64,000 nt of DNA from Pseudomonas sp. MYb185 (GTDB lineage: Bacteria > Pseudomonadota > Gammaproteobacteria > Pseudomonadales > Pseudomonadaceae), in NCBI RefSeq assembly GCF_002979975.1, contig NZ_PCQD01000003.1, positions 372,001 to 436,000 of the forward strand, in the 5' to 3' direction. The notes beneath the pieces were generated by a model. That model did no database searches and was not told where the DNA came from. It saw only the letters and a list, made by a program, of their open reading frames with translations. Position numbers and translations under genes: made by a program. Of the stretch, positions 1 to 12,200 are shown piece by piece (position 1 is the first letter of the stretch; every line of letters begins with the position of its first letter).

Positions 1-522
1 GGCGAGCTGCGCCTCCAGGCTGGCGATCTCTTCCGACAGTCGCGACATGTCGAAACGCTGACTCGGTGCCGGTGTGTCCAGTGGATCGGGTTCGGCCGGC
101 CTGGTCGGGACCTTGTCCGGAGCAGGGGCGGTGGTGGTGACGACCTTTTCCGGGGCGCTGGGCTCGGGTGGTGGGGCGGCCTGTTCGACCGGCGCCACCT
201 CATTGATCTCGCTGTCCTGGAAGACGCTCTGCTCGGGCGTGCTGGGCGCGGCCTTGTCATCCAGCGTGCCGCTACCTTGCTGGTTGAATTGCGCCAGATA
301 GTCGGGGTTGTCCGGCTTTTCCTCGGTGGGCTGGCTGGCCAGGGTGATTTCCAGACTCTTGGACAGCTCGCTGGGGCTGGGCAGTTCGAAGGTGATGCCG
401 AGAATGACCAGGGCATGCAGCACGGCCGCCAGAAACAGGGTGAACCCGAGGCGGTCCCTGGGCTCTATGGCCGGTGCGACCGGACGAGCGGGTAATGGCG
501 GCGTCGCTGCTGCTGTATTCAT
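1..522 (-). CDS. tonB3: Energy transducer TonB (TonB3-like), C-terminus cut by the window edge
   Basis: The visible 174 residues are the N-terminal part of a TonB-family protein, which couples the ExbBD proton-motive-force motor in the inner membrane to outer-membrane receptors. A short cytoplasmic tail is followed by one membrane segment at about residues 24-44, with a histidine inside it (AAVLHALVILG) as in TonB. A long Pro/Glu/Ala-rich periplasmic linker follows. The C-terminal receptor-binding domain lies outside the window. The ATG at 522 follows a short gap from gshB, which reads in the same direction. In P. aeruginosa the TonB gene next to gshB and pilG is tonB3, reported to affect twitching motility, so the symbol rests on gene order. 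Confidence 0.85.
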   Translation of the reverse strand, partial: MNTAAATPPLPARPVAPAIEPRDRLGFTLFLAAVLHALVILGITFELPSPSELSKSLEITLASQPTEEKPDNPDYLAQFNQQGSGTLDDKAAPSTPEQSVFQDSEINEVAPVEQAAPPPEPSAPEKVVTTTAPAPDKVPTRPAEPDPLDTPAPSQRFDMSRLSEEIASLEAQLA

Positions 523-578
523 GCTATCCATAGACGAGACAAACTGGCATGCAGTCTGCCCCTGTCCGGAAAAAAAGT

Positions 579-1541
579 CTACGCACTGTGTCGCGCTTTG
601 AGCTGTTGCTCGATGGCATCCATCAATTGCCCCCCGATATCGGTATCGTAGGCGGCATCGATCTCGCGGATGCAGGTCGGGCTGGTCACATTGATCTCCG
701 TCAGGTAGTCGCCGATCACATCCAGGCCGACGAACAGCAGGCCCCGCCGACGCAGTTCGGGACCGACCTCGGCGGCGATCCAGCGGTCGCGTTCGCTCAA
801 TGGCCGGGCTTCGCCACGTCCGCCGGCGGCCAGGTTGCCGCGGGTCTCGCCGGCCTGCGGAATGCGCGCCAGGCAATAAGGTACCGGCTCGCCATCGATC
901 ATCAGGATGCGCTTGTCACCTTCCTTGATGGCAGGCAGGTAGCGCTGGGCCATGATCTGCTGCTGGCCATGTTCGGTCAGCGTCTCGATGATGACACTGA
1001 TGTTCGGATCGTCCTGGCGAACGCGGAAGATCATCGAGCCGCCCATGCCGTCCAGCGGTTTGAGAATCACGTCACTGTGCTGACTGATGAAAGCGCGCAG
1101 AATGTCGGCGCGACGTGAAACCGTGTTCGGTGGGCAGCATTGCGGGAAGCGCGTGGCGAACAGTTTCTCGTTGCAGTCGCGCAGGCTGGCGGGGCGGTTG
1201 ACCACCAGTACGCCGGCACGCTCGGCCGCTTCGAGGATGTGCGTGGCATAGAGGAATTCATTGTCGAACGGCGGATCCTTGCGCATCAGGATCACATCGA
1301 GCTGCTCGAGCGGCTGTTGCTGCTCGGTGCCGAGCCGGTACCAGCATTGCGGGTCGGCGAATACCTCCAGCGGGCGAATGCCGGCCATGGCCTGGCCGTC
1401 CTGCAGGTAGAGGTCCTGGGGTTCCATGTAGTTGAGCTCCCAGCCGCGCTGCTGGGCTGCCAGGAGCATGGCCAGGGAGCTGTCCTTCTTGTAATGGATC
1501 GCGCTGATCGGATCCATGACGATACCAATGCGAATGCTCAT
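579..1541 (-). CDS. gshB: Glutathione synthetase
   Basis: An ATP-grasp ligase that joins gamma-glutamylcysteine and glycine to make glutathione in the cytosol. The 320-residue length is normal. The N-terminal domain begins MSIRIGIVMDPI and includes the family segment HYKKDSSLAML. The ATP-grasp part contains ILKPLDGMGG, the glycine-rich loop GGRGEARPLS, and the metal-binding end LTEINVTSPTC. The gene is divergent from pilG across about 220 bp. The pathway partner gshA is also in this window but 18 kb away, so the two glutathione genes are not in one operon. Confidence 0.97.
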   Translation of the reverse strand: MSIRIGIVMDPISAIHYKKDSSLAMLLAAQQRGWELNYMEPQDLYLQDGQAMAGIRPLEVFADPQCWYRLGTEQQQPLEQLDVILMRKDPPFDNEFLYATHILEAAERAGVLVVNRPASLRDCNEKLFATRFPQCCPPNTVSRRADILRAFISQHSDVILKPLDGMGGSMIFRVRQDDPNISVIIETLTEHGQQQIMAQRYLPAIKEGDKRILMIDGEPVPYCLARIPQAGETRGNLAAGGRGEARPLSERDRWIAAEVGPELRRRGLLFVGLDVIGDYLTEINVTSPTCIREIDAAYDTDIGGQLMDAIEQQLKARHSA

Positions 1542-1762
1542 GGGAATAGGTCACTGTCATGTTTGAGAAGTGCTGGCAGTGTACCCTTTGCCCCGGTAAC
1601 GATGAAAGGATGACCGAAGTCGCAGGATGTCTCAACGCTGAGAAGGCTTTATGGATTGCCTGGGAAATCTATGCTAAAAGTAGCCAGAAATGGAATTGGT
1701 CGGTCTCGGGCAGCGCCTGACCGCCCTGCAACTGACCGCCGTATATAACAAGGGCTGTGTTT

Positions 1763-2179
1763 ATGGAAGAAAATTTCGAGAGCCTGAAGGTCATGGTGAT
1801 TGATGACAGCAAGACCATTCGGCGTACGGCGGAAACGCTGCTGAAAAAGGTCGGATGCAACGTCATCACTGCCGTCGACGGCTTTGATGCCCTGGCCAAG
1901 ATCGCTGACAACCACCCCGATATCATCTTCGTCGACATCATGATGCCGCGCCTCGACGGCTATCAGACCTGCGCCTTGATCAAGAACAACACTGCGTTCC
2001 GCTCCACGCCTGTGATCATGCTGTCCAGCAAGGACGGGCTGTTCGACAAGGCCAAGGGGCGTATCGTCGGTTCCGATCAGTATCTGACCAAGCCATTCAG
2101 CAAGGAAGAGTTGCTGGGCGCTATCCGTGCCCATGTTCCGCAGTCGGAAAAGCACCTGGCCGGATCGATGGAGACCTGA
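1763..2179 (+). CDS. pilG: Twitching-motility response regulator PilG
   Basis: A single-domain CheY-like receiver, first gene of the Pil-Chp chemosensory operon. It is phosphorylated by ChpA and promotes pilus extension and cAMP synthesis. The acidic pocket VMVIDDSKT, phospho-acceptor Asp58 in IIFVDIMMPRLDG, the switch region VIMLSSKDG and the conserved YLTKPFSKEEL are all visible. A GTG at 1757 is in frame, but an AAGGG sits eight bases before the ATG at 1763, and known PilG proteins begin at the equivalent of that ATG. The protein is 138 residues. Confidence 0.97.
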   Translation: MEENFESLKVMVIDDSKTIRRTAETLLKKVGCNVITAVDGFDALAKIADNHPDIIFVDIMMPRLDGYQTCALIKNNTAFRSTPVIMLSSKDGLFDKAKGRIVGSDQYLTKPFSKEELLGAIRAHVPQSEKHLAGSMET

Positions 2180-2216
2180 GGGTCCGCCGGCACAATTTGA
2201 ATATCCAGGGGGAAAA

Positions 2217-2582
2217 ATGGCTCGCATATTAGTAGTGGATGATTCGCCGACCGAGTTGTACAAGCTCAGCGGCATGCTGGAAAAACACGGCTTCGAAGTG
2301 CTCAAGGCGGAAAACGGTGCCGACGGTGTGGCGCTGGCTCGCCAGGAAAAGCCCGATGTCGTGCTGATGGATATCGTCATGCCGGGGCTCAATGGCTTCC
2401 AGGCCACCCGGCAGCTGACCAAGGATCCGGAAACCGTGAGCATCCCGGTCATCATCGTCACCACCAAGGATCAGGAAACCGACAAGGTCTGGGGCAAGCG
2501 CCAGGGCGCGAGGGATTACCTGACCAAGCCGGTCGAGGAAGCCACGCTGATCCAGACCGTGAAGTCAGTGCTCGGCCACTGA
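2217..2582 (+). CDS. pilH: Twitching-motility response regulator PilH
   Basis: Second CheY-like receiver of the operon. In P. aeruginosa it acts as phosphate sink and antagonist of PilG output, favouring pilus retraction. It has DD at residues 8-9, acceptor Asp52 (VVLMDIVMPG), Thr in IIVTTKD and the Lys in YLTKPVEE. The ATG at 2217 has an AGGGGGA ribosome-binding site just upstream and gives 121 residues, the usual PilH length. A longer in-frame start at 2127 would overlap pilG and is not used by homologues. Confidence 0.97.
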   Translation: MARILVVDDSPTELYKLSGMLEKHGFEVLKAENGADGVALARQEKPDVVLMDIVMPGLNGFQATRQLTKDPETVSIPVIIVTTKDQETDKVWGKRQGARDYLTKPVEEATLIQTVKSVLGH

Positions 2583-2627
2583 CCGGCAGCGCCGCGGGCA
2601 GCGGCGCACAATGACAACAGGGACGGC

Positions 2628-3164
2628 ATGTCAGAGACAATACATCCTTTTGACCTTCTCCAGCAGTTGGCGGCGCGTTGTCGCCAGCTGGCCAGCGGCC
2701 TGCCGGCGCAGACCGCCGTGGCCGAGACCTGGAGCGGGGTCGGTTTCAGTCTGGCTGGCCAGACCATGGTGGCAGCCATGGGCGAGGTCAGCGAGATTCT
2801 CCATGAGCCGCGTTATACCGCCCTGCCCAGGGTCAAGTCCTGGGTCAGAGGGGTAGCCAACGTACGTGGCCGGCTTCTGCCGATCATCGATCTGAGCCAC
2901 TTCTTCGGTGCCACGGCCAGCGCGCCGCGCAAGCAGCGCCGGGTGCTGGTGCTCGACCGTGACGATCTGTTCGTCGGTCTGCTGGTCGATGAACTGTTCG
3001 GCATGCAGCATTTTCCAGTAAGCAGCTTTACCACCTCGGTGCCTGCCCTTGCGGAACGATTCGGGCCATTTGTGGTGGGTGCCTATACCGGGGAGCAGAT
3101 ATCACTGATATTCAATTTCCGGGCATTGGCGCGCGACCAGGCGTTCCTTGACGTGGCGATCTGA
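2628..3164 (+). CDS. pilI: CheW-like coupling protein PilI
   Basis: Adapter that links the receptor PilJ to the histidine kinase ChpA. It is a single CheW domain of 178 residues, the same length as I recall for the P. aeruginosa protein. The conserved [19 protein letters not shown] segment of the CheW fold is clear at about residues 69-87. The gene follows pilH by 45 bp and its end precedes pilJ by 85 bp, so it belongs to the same transcription unit. Confidence 0.95.
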   Translation: MSETIHPFDLLQQLAARCRQLASGLPAQTAVAETWSGVGFSLAGQTMVAAMGEVSEILHEPRYTALPRVKSWVRGVANVRGRLLPIIDLSHFFGATASAPRKQRRVLVLDRDDLFVGLLVDELFGMQHFPVSSFTTSVPALAERFGPFVVGAYTGEQISLIFNFRALARDQAFLDVAI

Positions 3165-3249
3165 TCGGCAGGGGCGGCCCGGCACCAGCCCGGTACGCAA
3201 CAACTCAGGACTTCAAGAAGCATGCGGTAGGCCAGGTAGGGGCCAGAAA

Positions 3250-5286
3250 ATGAAAAAGCTTGATACCAACATACTGTCCACTTTGCGCAGCAACCGTACG
3301 ATCAGTGGCCTGTTCGCCGCGCTGATCCTGTCGTTGATCCTGCTGTTCATCAACTTCGTCTATGTGAACGTGCAGAGTTCCTACGATACCGAATACATCG
3401 GCCACTCCGGGGAACTGCGGGTACTGTCCCAGCAGATATCCAAGTCGGCGACCGAAGCGGCCACTGGCACCCGGGAAGCCTTCGGCCTGCTGCTGGAGGC
3501 GCGCAACGACTTCGAGCAGCGCTGGGGCTACCTGACCGATGGGCGCGAGGAAACCGGCCTGCCGCCGACACCGGACACGCTGCAGGAGCCACTGGCACGG
3601 GCCCAGGCCGACTGGGACAAGGTACGTGGCAATGCCGACGCCATTCTCAACAGCCAGAACACGGTACTGTCGCTGCACGAGGTGGCCGCGACCCTGTCCG
3701 ACACCGTACCGCAGCTGCAGATCGAGTACGAGGATGTGGTCGACGTGCTGATCGAGAGCGGCGCGCCGGCCGACCAGGTGTCCATCGCCCAGCGCCAGTC
3801 ACTGCTGGCCGAACGTATCCTGGGTTCGGTGAACCGGGTACTGACCGGTGATGATGATGCAGTATTGGCGGCGGACAGCTTCGGTCGTGATGCCAGCCTG
3901 TTCGGCCGGGTACTGGAAGGCATGCTGCACGGCAACGAGGTGATCGGCGTCAGCCAGGTGACCGACCCCGATGCGGTGGGCCGGCTGCAGGAAATCGCCG
4001 ACCTGTTCGGCTTCGTCGCCGAGTCGGTGGACCAGATCCTGTTGACCTCACCGGAGTTGTACCAGGTGCGTTCGGCGGCAAACAGCATCTTCACCGATTC
4101 GCAGGTGCTGCTGGACAACGTATCGGACCTGTCCGCGGCTTTCGAACAGCGTAGCGACGCGCGCTGGGTCAACACCCTGCTCGGCTATCTGCTGGGTCTC
4201 ATCGCGCTGGCCAGCATTCTGCTGATCGGTGTGCAGATGACCCGTGAAACCCGCCAGCGTCTGGCCGAGACCGCTGCCACCAACGAGCGCAACCAGGCGG
4301 CGATTCTGCGTCTGCTCGATGAGATCGCCGACCTCGCCGATGGTGACCTGACGGCGGAGGCTACGGTAACCGAGGACTTCACCGGGGCCATCGCCGACTC
4401 CATCAACTACTCCATCGACCAACTGCGCGCACTGGTGGAAACCATCAACCATACTGCCCTGCAGGTAGCCGCCGCGGCCCAGGAAACCCAGGGTACGGCC
4501 ATGCACCTGGCCGAAGCCTCCGAGCACCAGGCCCAGGAAATCGCCGGCGCCTCGGCGGCGGTGAACGAGATGGCGGTGTCCATCGACCAGGTATCGGCCA
4601 ACGCCTCCGAGTCCGCCGCGGTAGCGGAGCGCTCGGTAGCCATCGCCAACAAGGGCAACGAGGTGGTGCAGAGCACCATTGCCGGCATGGACGTGATCCG
4701 CGAGCAGATCCAGGACACCTCCAAGCGGATCAAGCGCCTGGGTGAGTCGTCCCAGGAGATTGGTGACATCGTCAGCCTGATCAACGACATCGCCGACCAG
4801 ACCAACATCCTGGCCCTCAACGCGGCGATCCAGGCCTCCATGGCCGGTGACGCCGGCCGGGGCTTCGCGGTGGTAGCCGACGAGGTACAGCGCCTGGCGG
4901 AACGTTCTTCGGCGGCGACCAAGCAGATCGAGGCGCTGGTGAAGACCATTCAGACCGATACCAACGAGGCGGTGATCTCCATGGAGCAGACCACTTCGGA
5001 AGTGGTCACCGGTGCACGTCTGACCCAGGATGCCGGGGTTGCCCTGGAGGAAATCGAGAAGGTATCCACCAGCCTGGCGGCGCTGATCCAGAACATTTCC
5101 AACGCGGCACGGCAACAGGCGTCCTCGGCGGGTCATATCTCCAACACCATGAACGTGATCCAGGAGATCACCTCGCAGACCTCGACGGGTACCTCCACCA
5201 CGGCACGCAGCATTGGTGAGCTGGCCAAGCTGGCCGAGAGCATGCGTCAGTCGGTGGATGGCTTCACCCTGCCAGGGCAGGGCTGA
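3250..5286 (+). CDS. pilJ: Methyl-accepting chemotaxis protein PilJ
   Basis: Receptor of the Pil-Chp pathway. The start ATG at 3250 follows a GGGGCC(A)GAAA stretch and gives 678 residues, close to the 682 of P. aeruginosa. The order is: TM1 at about 17-40, a periplasmic part with two helical PilJ-type sensory modules, TM2 at about 332-352, a HAMP-like linker, then the signalling coiled coil with hairpin tip [20 protein letters not shown]. The Gln-Ala-Ser-Met variant at the tip (others have EAARAG) is typical of PilJ. An in-frame start 102 bp upstream overlaps pilI and is unlikely. Confidence 0.96.
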   Translation: MKKLDTNILSTLRSNRTISGLFAALILSLILLFINFVYVNVQSSYDTEYIGHSGELRVLSQQISKSATEAATGTREAFGLLLEARNDFEQRWGYLTDGREETGLPPTPDTLQEPLARAQADWDKVRGNADAILNSQNTVLSLHEVAATLSDTVPQLQIEYEDVVDVLIESGAPADQVSIAQRQSLLAERILGSVNRVLTGDDDAVLAADSFGRDASLFGRVLEGMLHGNEVIGVSQVTDPDAVGRLQEIADLFGFVAESVDQILLTSPELYQVRSAANSIFTDSQVLLDNVSDLSAAFEQRSDARWVNTLLGYLLGLIALASILLIGVQMTRETRQRLAETAATNERNQAAILRLLDEIADLADGDLTAEATVTEDFTGAIADSINYSIDQLRALVETINHTALQVAAAAQETQGTAMHLAEASEHQAQEIAGASAAVNEMAVSIDQVSANASESAAVAERSVAIANKGNEVVQSTIAGMDVIREQIQDTSKRIKRLGESSQEIGDIVSLINDIADQTNILALNAAIQASMAGDAGRGFAVVADEVQRLAERSSAATKQIEALVKTIQTDTNEAVISMEQTTSEVVTGARLTQDAGVALEEIEKVSTSLAALIQNISNAARQQASSAGHISNTMNVIQEITSQTSTGTSTTARSIGELAKLAESMRQSVDGFTLPGQG

Positions 5287-5346
5287 GCGCAGCGCAAGGA
5301 GGCGGCTGGATGGCCGCTCCGATAATGGCACCGCGAGGGTCGCATA

Positions 5347-6225
5347 GTGCAGAGAACGCCACACTGGTCATTGGAGCAGTTGCCAGACATGGACGGACAA
5401 CAATTCCGTCAGTGGCAGGCATTGCTTGAGCAGCGTACCGGCGTCTGCGTCAGCCAGCAGCGCCAGGCTTACCTGCAGACCAGTCTCGGCTCGCGCATGC
5501 GCGAGCTGGGCATTCGTGACTATCAGGCCTATTACGAACATGTGACCCAGGGCATCAGTGGGGCGCTGGAGTGGGCCGCGCTGATCGAGTGGCTGACGGT
5601 ACGCGAGACCAGTTTCATGCGTCACCGTGCCTCCTTCGATTGCGTGGCGCAGTTTCTTCATCAGCGCCTGCCCGGCAGCGCACGACCGCTGCAGTGCTGG
5701 AGTGTCGGCTGTGCCAGTGGCGAGGAGGCCTATTCCCTGGCGATCATCATGGAACAGGCGCTGGCGCAGGTCGGTCAGAGCCGACGTGACTACGGCATCT
5801 GGGCTACCGATATCAGCCAGCGCGCACTGGATCAGGCGCGCCTCGGCCGTTATTGCGCACGCCGCCTGGGCGGGTTGAACGAGGCCGAAGCCGGCCAGTG
5901 GCTGGAACAACTGCAGGATGGACAGTATCAGGTGGCACCGGTGCTGCGTGACCGGGTGTGCTTCACTCGTCTGAACATCCTGGAACTGGCCCAGGCCCCG
6001 ATCCGGGACCTGGATATCATTTTCTGCCAGAACCTGCTCATCTACTTCCGGCGCTGGCGCCGTCGTGACCTGCTCAACCAGTTGGCAATGCGGTTGGCAC
6101 CGGGCGGCATGCTGGTCATCGGACCGGGTGAAATAATGGACTGGAACAATCCCTTGCTTGAGCCGGTAGCCGATGATCGGGTGCAGGCCTACAGGCGTCG
6201 GAGCAGCATGGAATGTCTGGAGTGA
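5347..6225 (+). CDS. pilK: CheR-type methyltransferase PilK
   Basis: S-adenosylmethionine-dependent glutamate methyltransferase expected to methylate PilJ. An N-terminal CheR helical domain (about residues 15-75) is followed by the Rossmann domain with the SAM loop SVGCASGEEAYSLA, the adenine-binding WATDISQRAL and the catalytic-core IIFCQNLLIYF. It is 292 residues from a GTG start; an internal ATG at 5389 is possible. It ends two bases before chpA, so the two are probably translationally coupled. Confidence 0.93.
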   Translation: MQRTPHWSLEQLPDMDGQQFRQWQALLEQRTGVCVSQQRQAYLQTSLGSRMRELGIRDYQAYYEHVTQGISGALEWAALIEWLTVRETSFMRHRASFDCVAQFLHQRLPGSARPLQCWSVGCASGEEAYSLAIIMEQALAQVGQSRRDYGIWATDISQRALDQARLGRYCARRLGGLNEAEAGQWLEQLQDGQYQVAPVLRDRVCFTRLNILELAQAPIRDLDIIFCQNLLIYFRRWRRRDLLNQLAMRLAPGGMLVIGPGEIMDWNNPLLEPVADDRVQAYRRRSSMECLE

Positions 6226-6227
6226 CT

Positions 6228-9200
6228 ATGGGTGATCGGCATGATTATGTCGCCCTCGACTGGGTTAAAGGCGAAATTTCCGAGACGCTGAGCCAAGCGC
6301 GTCAGGCACTGGAAGCCTTTGTCGACAACCCCGGGGATACGACGCGCCTGCGTTTTTGCCTGACCTATATTCATCAGGTCCATGGCACCTTGCAGATGGT
6401 GGAATTCTACGGTGCGGCGTTGCTGGCCGAGGAAATGGAGAAGCTCGCCCAGGCGCTGATGCACGGTAGCTGCAGCCGGGAGTCCGAGGCCCTGGAAGTA
6501 CTGATGCAGGCGATTCTGCAGATGCCGGCCTACCTCGATCGGGTGCAGCGCGGGCGGCGCGATCTGCCGCTGCTGCTCTTGCCGCTGCTGAACGACATGC
6601 GCACGGCGCGGGGCGAAAAGCTGCTGTCGGAGAACGCCCTGTTCAGTCCCGAGCTCAAAGCCGCTCAGGATACCGGTGGCGGCCAGCAGATCGACTTCAC
6701 CAGCGAACAGGCAGTGTTGCAGCTGCGCAAGTTGCGCCAGGCCATGCAGATCGCCCACGCGGCGATCATTCGGGAACAGGATGTGCAGCGCAGCAGCCAG
6801 CAACTGGGGCGGGTATTCGCCCGGCTGGAGCAACTGTTCCAGGGCACCCGCCTTGCCGAGTTGTGGGCTATCTTCGCCGGGGTTGCCGAAGGTCTCGAGC
6901 ACGGCAGTATCGATAACGGGGCTGCCATTCGCCAGTTGCTGCGTCAGGCCGACCGCGAGTTGCGCCAGTTGCTGGACGATCCTGCGGCAATCAGCCAGCG
7001 CGCACCTGCGCCCGAGCTGCTGCGCAACCTGCTGTTCTATGTGGCCAAGAGTGGTGGCAACAGTCCACGCCTCGAAGCGCTGAAACAGCACTACCAGCTG
7101 CATGCCCTGTGGGTCGATGGCGAGCCGCAGGAGCAGCCCAGCGACAGTCGCCTGGTCGGCCCTGACCGCGGCACCATGCAATCGGTGGCACTGGCTTTGA
7201 ACGAGGAGCTGTTGCAGGTCAAGGAGCGCCTCGACCTGTTCGTGCGCAGCAGCGAGCGGCACTCGGATGAGCTCGGCACGCTGTTGCCGAACATGAAGCG
7301 AATTGCCGATACCCTGGCGGTACTCGGCCTGGGCCAGCCGCGACGGGTGCTGCAGGAACAGATCGAGCGGGTCGAGCAACTGGCGTCGGCCTCCACCTCA
7401 CCCACCGATGCCCAGTTGATGGAAATCGCTGGCGGCATGCTGTATGTCGAAGCCAGCATGCACGGCATTTTCGCCATGGAGCGCTCCGCCACCGACGCCA
7501 GTGCGGAGGGCAGCCCGGTCCGTCAGTTGGCCAGTGCCCAGGAGATGCTGCAGGTCCAGCAGCAGGTGGTATTCGAGGCGCGCAATGCCCTGGAGCATAC
7601 GCGCGAAGCGATCAATGCCTTCATTGCCGGGCAATGGGACTACAGCCAGCTGGAACCGGTCGACGAATTGCTCAACAGCGTCCGTGGCGGGCTCGCCATG
7701 TTGCCGCTGCAGCGTGCGGCCGACGCCGTGGCCGCGTGCCGGCTGTACCTGAGCCGGCAACTGATCCGCGAGCGGCGAGTGCCTGACTGGGAAGCGCTGG
7801 ATGCCCTGGCGGATGTGATCACCAGTATCGACTACTACCTTGAGCGGGTCGCCGAGGACAATACCGATCGAGGTGACAGCATTCTCGCGGTAGCCGAGGA
7901 GCGCCTGGCGCTGCTCGGTTATGCCCCGGCCGATCTGGCTGCGGTGCTGGAGGAGGAAGCGGTGGTGGAGACGGCTGCGCCGGCCCCGGCACCGGCGCCA
8001 GTGGTCGACTACGGCAATGATGATGAGATCGATCCCGAACTGCTGGAAATCTTCATCGAGGAAGTCGGTGAGGTCTTGGAAACCCTCGATGAATGTACTC
8101 CCCGCTGGCAGGCCAATCCCGACGACAGCGCGGCGCGCACCGAGGTGCGGCGTGGCTTTCACACCCTCAAGGGTAGCGGTCGCATGGTCAAGGCCGGCGT
8201 GCTGGCCGAGCTGGCCTGGGCGGTGGAGAACATGCTCAACCGCGTGATCGATGGCAATGTGGTGGCAAGCCCGTTGGTGTTTGGTGTGGTCAATGCGGCA
8301 CGCGAACTGATACCGTCGCTGCTGGAGGACTTCGCCGCTGATCGTCAGCAGTCGCTGCCCGAGGTCGAACGCCTGGCCAGCCAGGCTGAGGCTCTATCCC
8401 GTGGTGAACTGCCTGTCGAGCTGGAACTGCAGGAGGAGAGCGTCGCTGTCGATCTGCCGTTCGGGGAGCTGGCGTCGAGCGAGCCGGAGTCAACAGTCGA
8501 TATCGAGGTTACCTCCGAATTGCCGCCGTTGCCGGAACTCGAGGAGCTGCATGCGCCCGAGCCGAGCGAACAGACCGATATCGAGCCGGCGTCGATCGAC
8601 GAGCCGCTGGCCGGCTATCCAGAGCCTGCCGAGGCGCAACCGGAACCCCAGCCAGTGCTGTCGACGCCCACCGAGGCGTCCGCTACCGATAGCGAACTAC
8701 CACAGCCGGTGACGCAAGCGGAGCTGGACCCGCTGCTGCTGAAGATCTTCCGTGCCGAAACCCAGACGCATATCGAGCAGATCAGCGCCTTTATCGACAA
8801 ATGCGCGCAGGGGCTGCCATGCCCGCTGAGCGATGCCCTGCAGCGTGCCTTGCATACGCTCAAGGGCAGTGCCCACATGGCCGGTATCCAACCCATCGCC
8901 AGTCTGGCGACGCCGCTGGAGAAGCTGGCCAAGGACTTCAAGGCCAACCTGATTCCGGCCGACCAGCCCCTGGTCGAACTGCTCGGCGATGCGGTGAGCA
9001 TGCTGCAGGGTTGGCTGGCGCAGGATCAAGCGGATCAGCCGATCAATGGCACCGAGGCCTTCCTGCAGCGGCTCGAAACGATCCACCGCGATGCTCTGGA
9101 GAAGCGCGACAGCAGTCGCTCGCAGCTCGACGGCACCAGCGATACCGATCTGCTGTCGATCTTCCTGACCGAAGGCATAGAACTGCTGCTGGATGCGGCA

Positions 9201-12200
9201 GACGAGCTGGGCCAAGGGCCAGCCAGGCTTGAACATGCCGCTGTGGCCCGCGCGCTGCGTGCGCTGGCGGAGGTGGCGGTGGAGGTCGAGCTGGCACCGA
9301 TCGATGAGCTGTGCCAGGGGCTGGAGGATGTACATGAAGCATTGTTGGGCCAGCGTTTGCCGTTCAGTGAGGAGGTAGCCGCCTGCCTGGTTGACGCACA
9401 CGAGCGGCTGATCGGCATGATGGATCAGGTCGCGGCGCATCAGCATATCCAGCCGGCGACCGCCGAGCTGGAGGCACTGCAAGCCCTGTTTACCCATACC
9501 ATCGACAGCCCTGCGCTTGCCGCTGCGTCGCCGCTCGCAGCCAGCGCTGACAATGACGAGGGCAGATGGCATCCCGGCGATGCGGGTGCCGATACCGAAC
9601 TGGTGGATATCTTCCTCGAGGAAGCCCAGGAAATACTCGATACGTCCGCAGCCAGCCTGCAGCACTGGTTGACCGACACTGCCGATGACGCGCCGCTGCA
9701 CGCGCTGCTGCGCGACCTGCATACCCTCAAGGGCGGCGCACGGATGGCGGAAATCCGCCCGGTGGGCGATCTGGCCCATGAGCTGGAGTTCCTCTATGAG
9801 GGCCTGGCAACGCATCGCTTCCAGATGCTGGAAGGGCTGCCGGAACTACTGCTGGCCTGTCAGGATGGCCTGGCTGAGATGGTCGAGGGCATCATCGCCG
9901 GGCGCTCGATCAGCGATGGCATGGCACTGATCCGCACGATTCGCGACTTCCGCGCCGAGCCGGACCGGCCTCCGCGACTACCCAGCGAGGCTCCCGCCGA
10001 ACCCGTCGTTGCTGCAGCCGTCGAGGCACCTATGCCGCTGGCGACTACCCCGGTATCAGGCATGCTGGGCATGTTCCTCGAAGAGGCCCGAGAACTGCTG
10101 CAGCCCTGCACCGAGCTGCTGACACGCGGTGAGGCTGAGCCGCAGGCGGTGCAGGATCTGTTACACCGCATCCAGACCTTCAAGGGCAGTGCCCGCCTGG
10201 CTGACCAGAATGCTTTGGCCGAACAGGCGCGGCAACTGGAAACCGCGCTGCAACAAACTGCTCCCGACCAGTTCGATAGCTTGAGCGACGCGTTTGCCGA
10301 GTTGCTGGCAGCGCTGGAACAGCTGGCCGTGGGGCACAGCTTTCCGGCCGCGGATTGGGCATTGCCAGCGGCAGTATCGCTGGCGCCGGATGTGGCTGTC
10401 GAAACGCCGGTCGCCGCAGCGCCGGAGCAGACCCTGGCCGAGGTGCGGGCCATCCTGCAGCAGGCAATGGCGGGCGATCAGCCGACGGCCACCGCCAGCA
10501 GTCGCGCCGCGGTGCAGGAAACCATCAAGGTACCGGCCGGTCTGCTCGAGGAACTGGTCAATCTGGCCGGCGAGACGTCGATTTTCCGTGGCCGTATCGA
10601 GCAGCAGGTCAGCGACATCAGCCAGACGCTGACTGATATGGAAAGCACCATCGAGCGGGTGCGTGACCAGCTGCGGCGCCTGGACATGGAAACCCAGGCG
10701 CAGATCCTGTCGCGCCACCAGGAGGAAATCGAACAGGCCTACGAGGATTTCGATCCGCTGGAGATGGACCGTTATTCCCAGTTGCAGCAGCTGTCCCGCT
10801 CGCTGTTCGAGTCGGCCTCGGACATGTTCGATCTCAAGGAGACGCTGGCGACCAAGAGCCGGGATGCGGAAACCCTGCTGTTGCAGCAGGCGCGGGTCAA
10901 TACCGAGCTGCAGGAAGGCCTGATGCGCACGCGCATGGTGCCCTTCGAGCGCCTGCTGCCGCGGTTGCGCCGGGTGGTGCGGCAGGTATCTGCGGAGTTG
11001 GGCAAGCAGGTCACCCTGGCGGTGGGCAATGCTGAAGGGGAAATGGACCGCAGCGTGCTCGAACGCATGATGGGGCCGCTCGAACACATGCTGCGCAACG
11101 CCGTCGACCACGGCATCGAAGTGCCGGCACTGCGTGCCGAGCAGGGCAAGGCCGAGAGCGGCCGCATCAGCCTGGAGCTGCATCGCGAAGGCAGCGAGAT
11201 CGTCATCCGGCTGGCCGATGACGGTCGCGGTGTCGACCTGGATGCGGTGCGTAGCAAGGCTGTTGAACGCGGCCTGATGGATGCCGATGCCCAGTTGACC
11301 GACCAGGAGGTGCTGCAATTCATCCTCGAGGCTGGCTTCAGTACCGCCCAGCGGGTCACGCAGATCTCCGGGCGCGGGGTCGGCATGGACGTGGTCAATG
11401 CCGAGATCAAGCAACTGGGTGGCAGCATGACGCTGTCCACCGAGTCGGGGGCCGGTACCACCTTCATCATTCGCCTGCCATTCACCGTGTCGGTGAACCG
11501 GGCGCTGATGGTGTATTCCGGCGATGACCTGTACGCCATTCCGCTGAATACCATCGAGGGTATCGTGCGGGTCTCGGGATACGAACTGGAGGCCTACTAC
11601 GCGCCGGATGCGCCGCCCTTCGAATATGCCGGCAAGCAGTATGATCTGCGTTACCTCGGCGACCTGCTGGTCACCGGTCAGCAGCCCCGGCTCAGTGGCC
11701 ACAGCCTGCCGCTGCCGGTGATCCTGGTGCGCGGCGCCGAGCACAGTGTCGCGGTGCAGGTCGACTCGCTGGCCGGCTCGCGGGAAATCGTGGTGAAAAG
11801 CCTCGGCAAGCAGTTTGCCGTGGTGCCCGGCATTTCCGGGGCGACCATCCTCGGGGATGGCCGTGTGGTGGTGATTCTGGATCTGCTGGCGGTGATCCGG
11901 GCCCAGCAGGCGCTGCATTCGCAGCAGATGCTGGCTGCCGAGCGAGCCATGGTGCCACAGAGCCGGCGCTCGACCCTGGTGATGGTGGTGGATGACTCTA
12001 TCACCGTGCGCAAGGTCACCAGTCGCCTGCTGGAGCGGCACGGCATGGAGGTGGTCACGGCCAAGGACGGTGTCGAGGCCATCGCCCGGCTGCAGGACCT
12101 GCAGCCGGACATCATGCTGCTGGATATCGAAATGCCGCGCATGGACGGCTTCGAAGTGGCCACCCTGGTGCGCCATGACGACCGGCTGAAGGATCTGCCG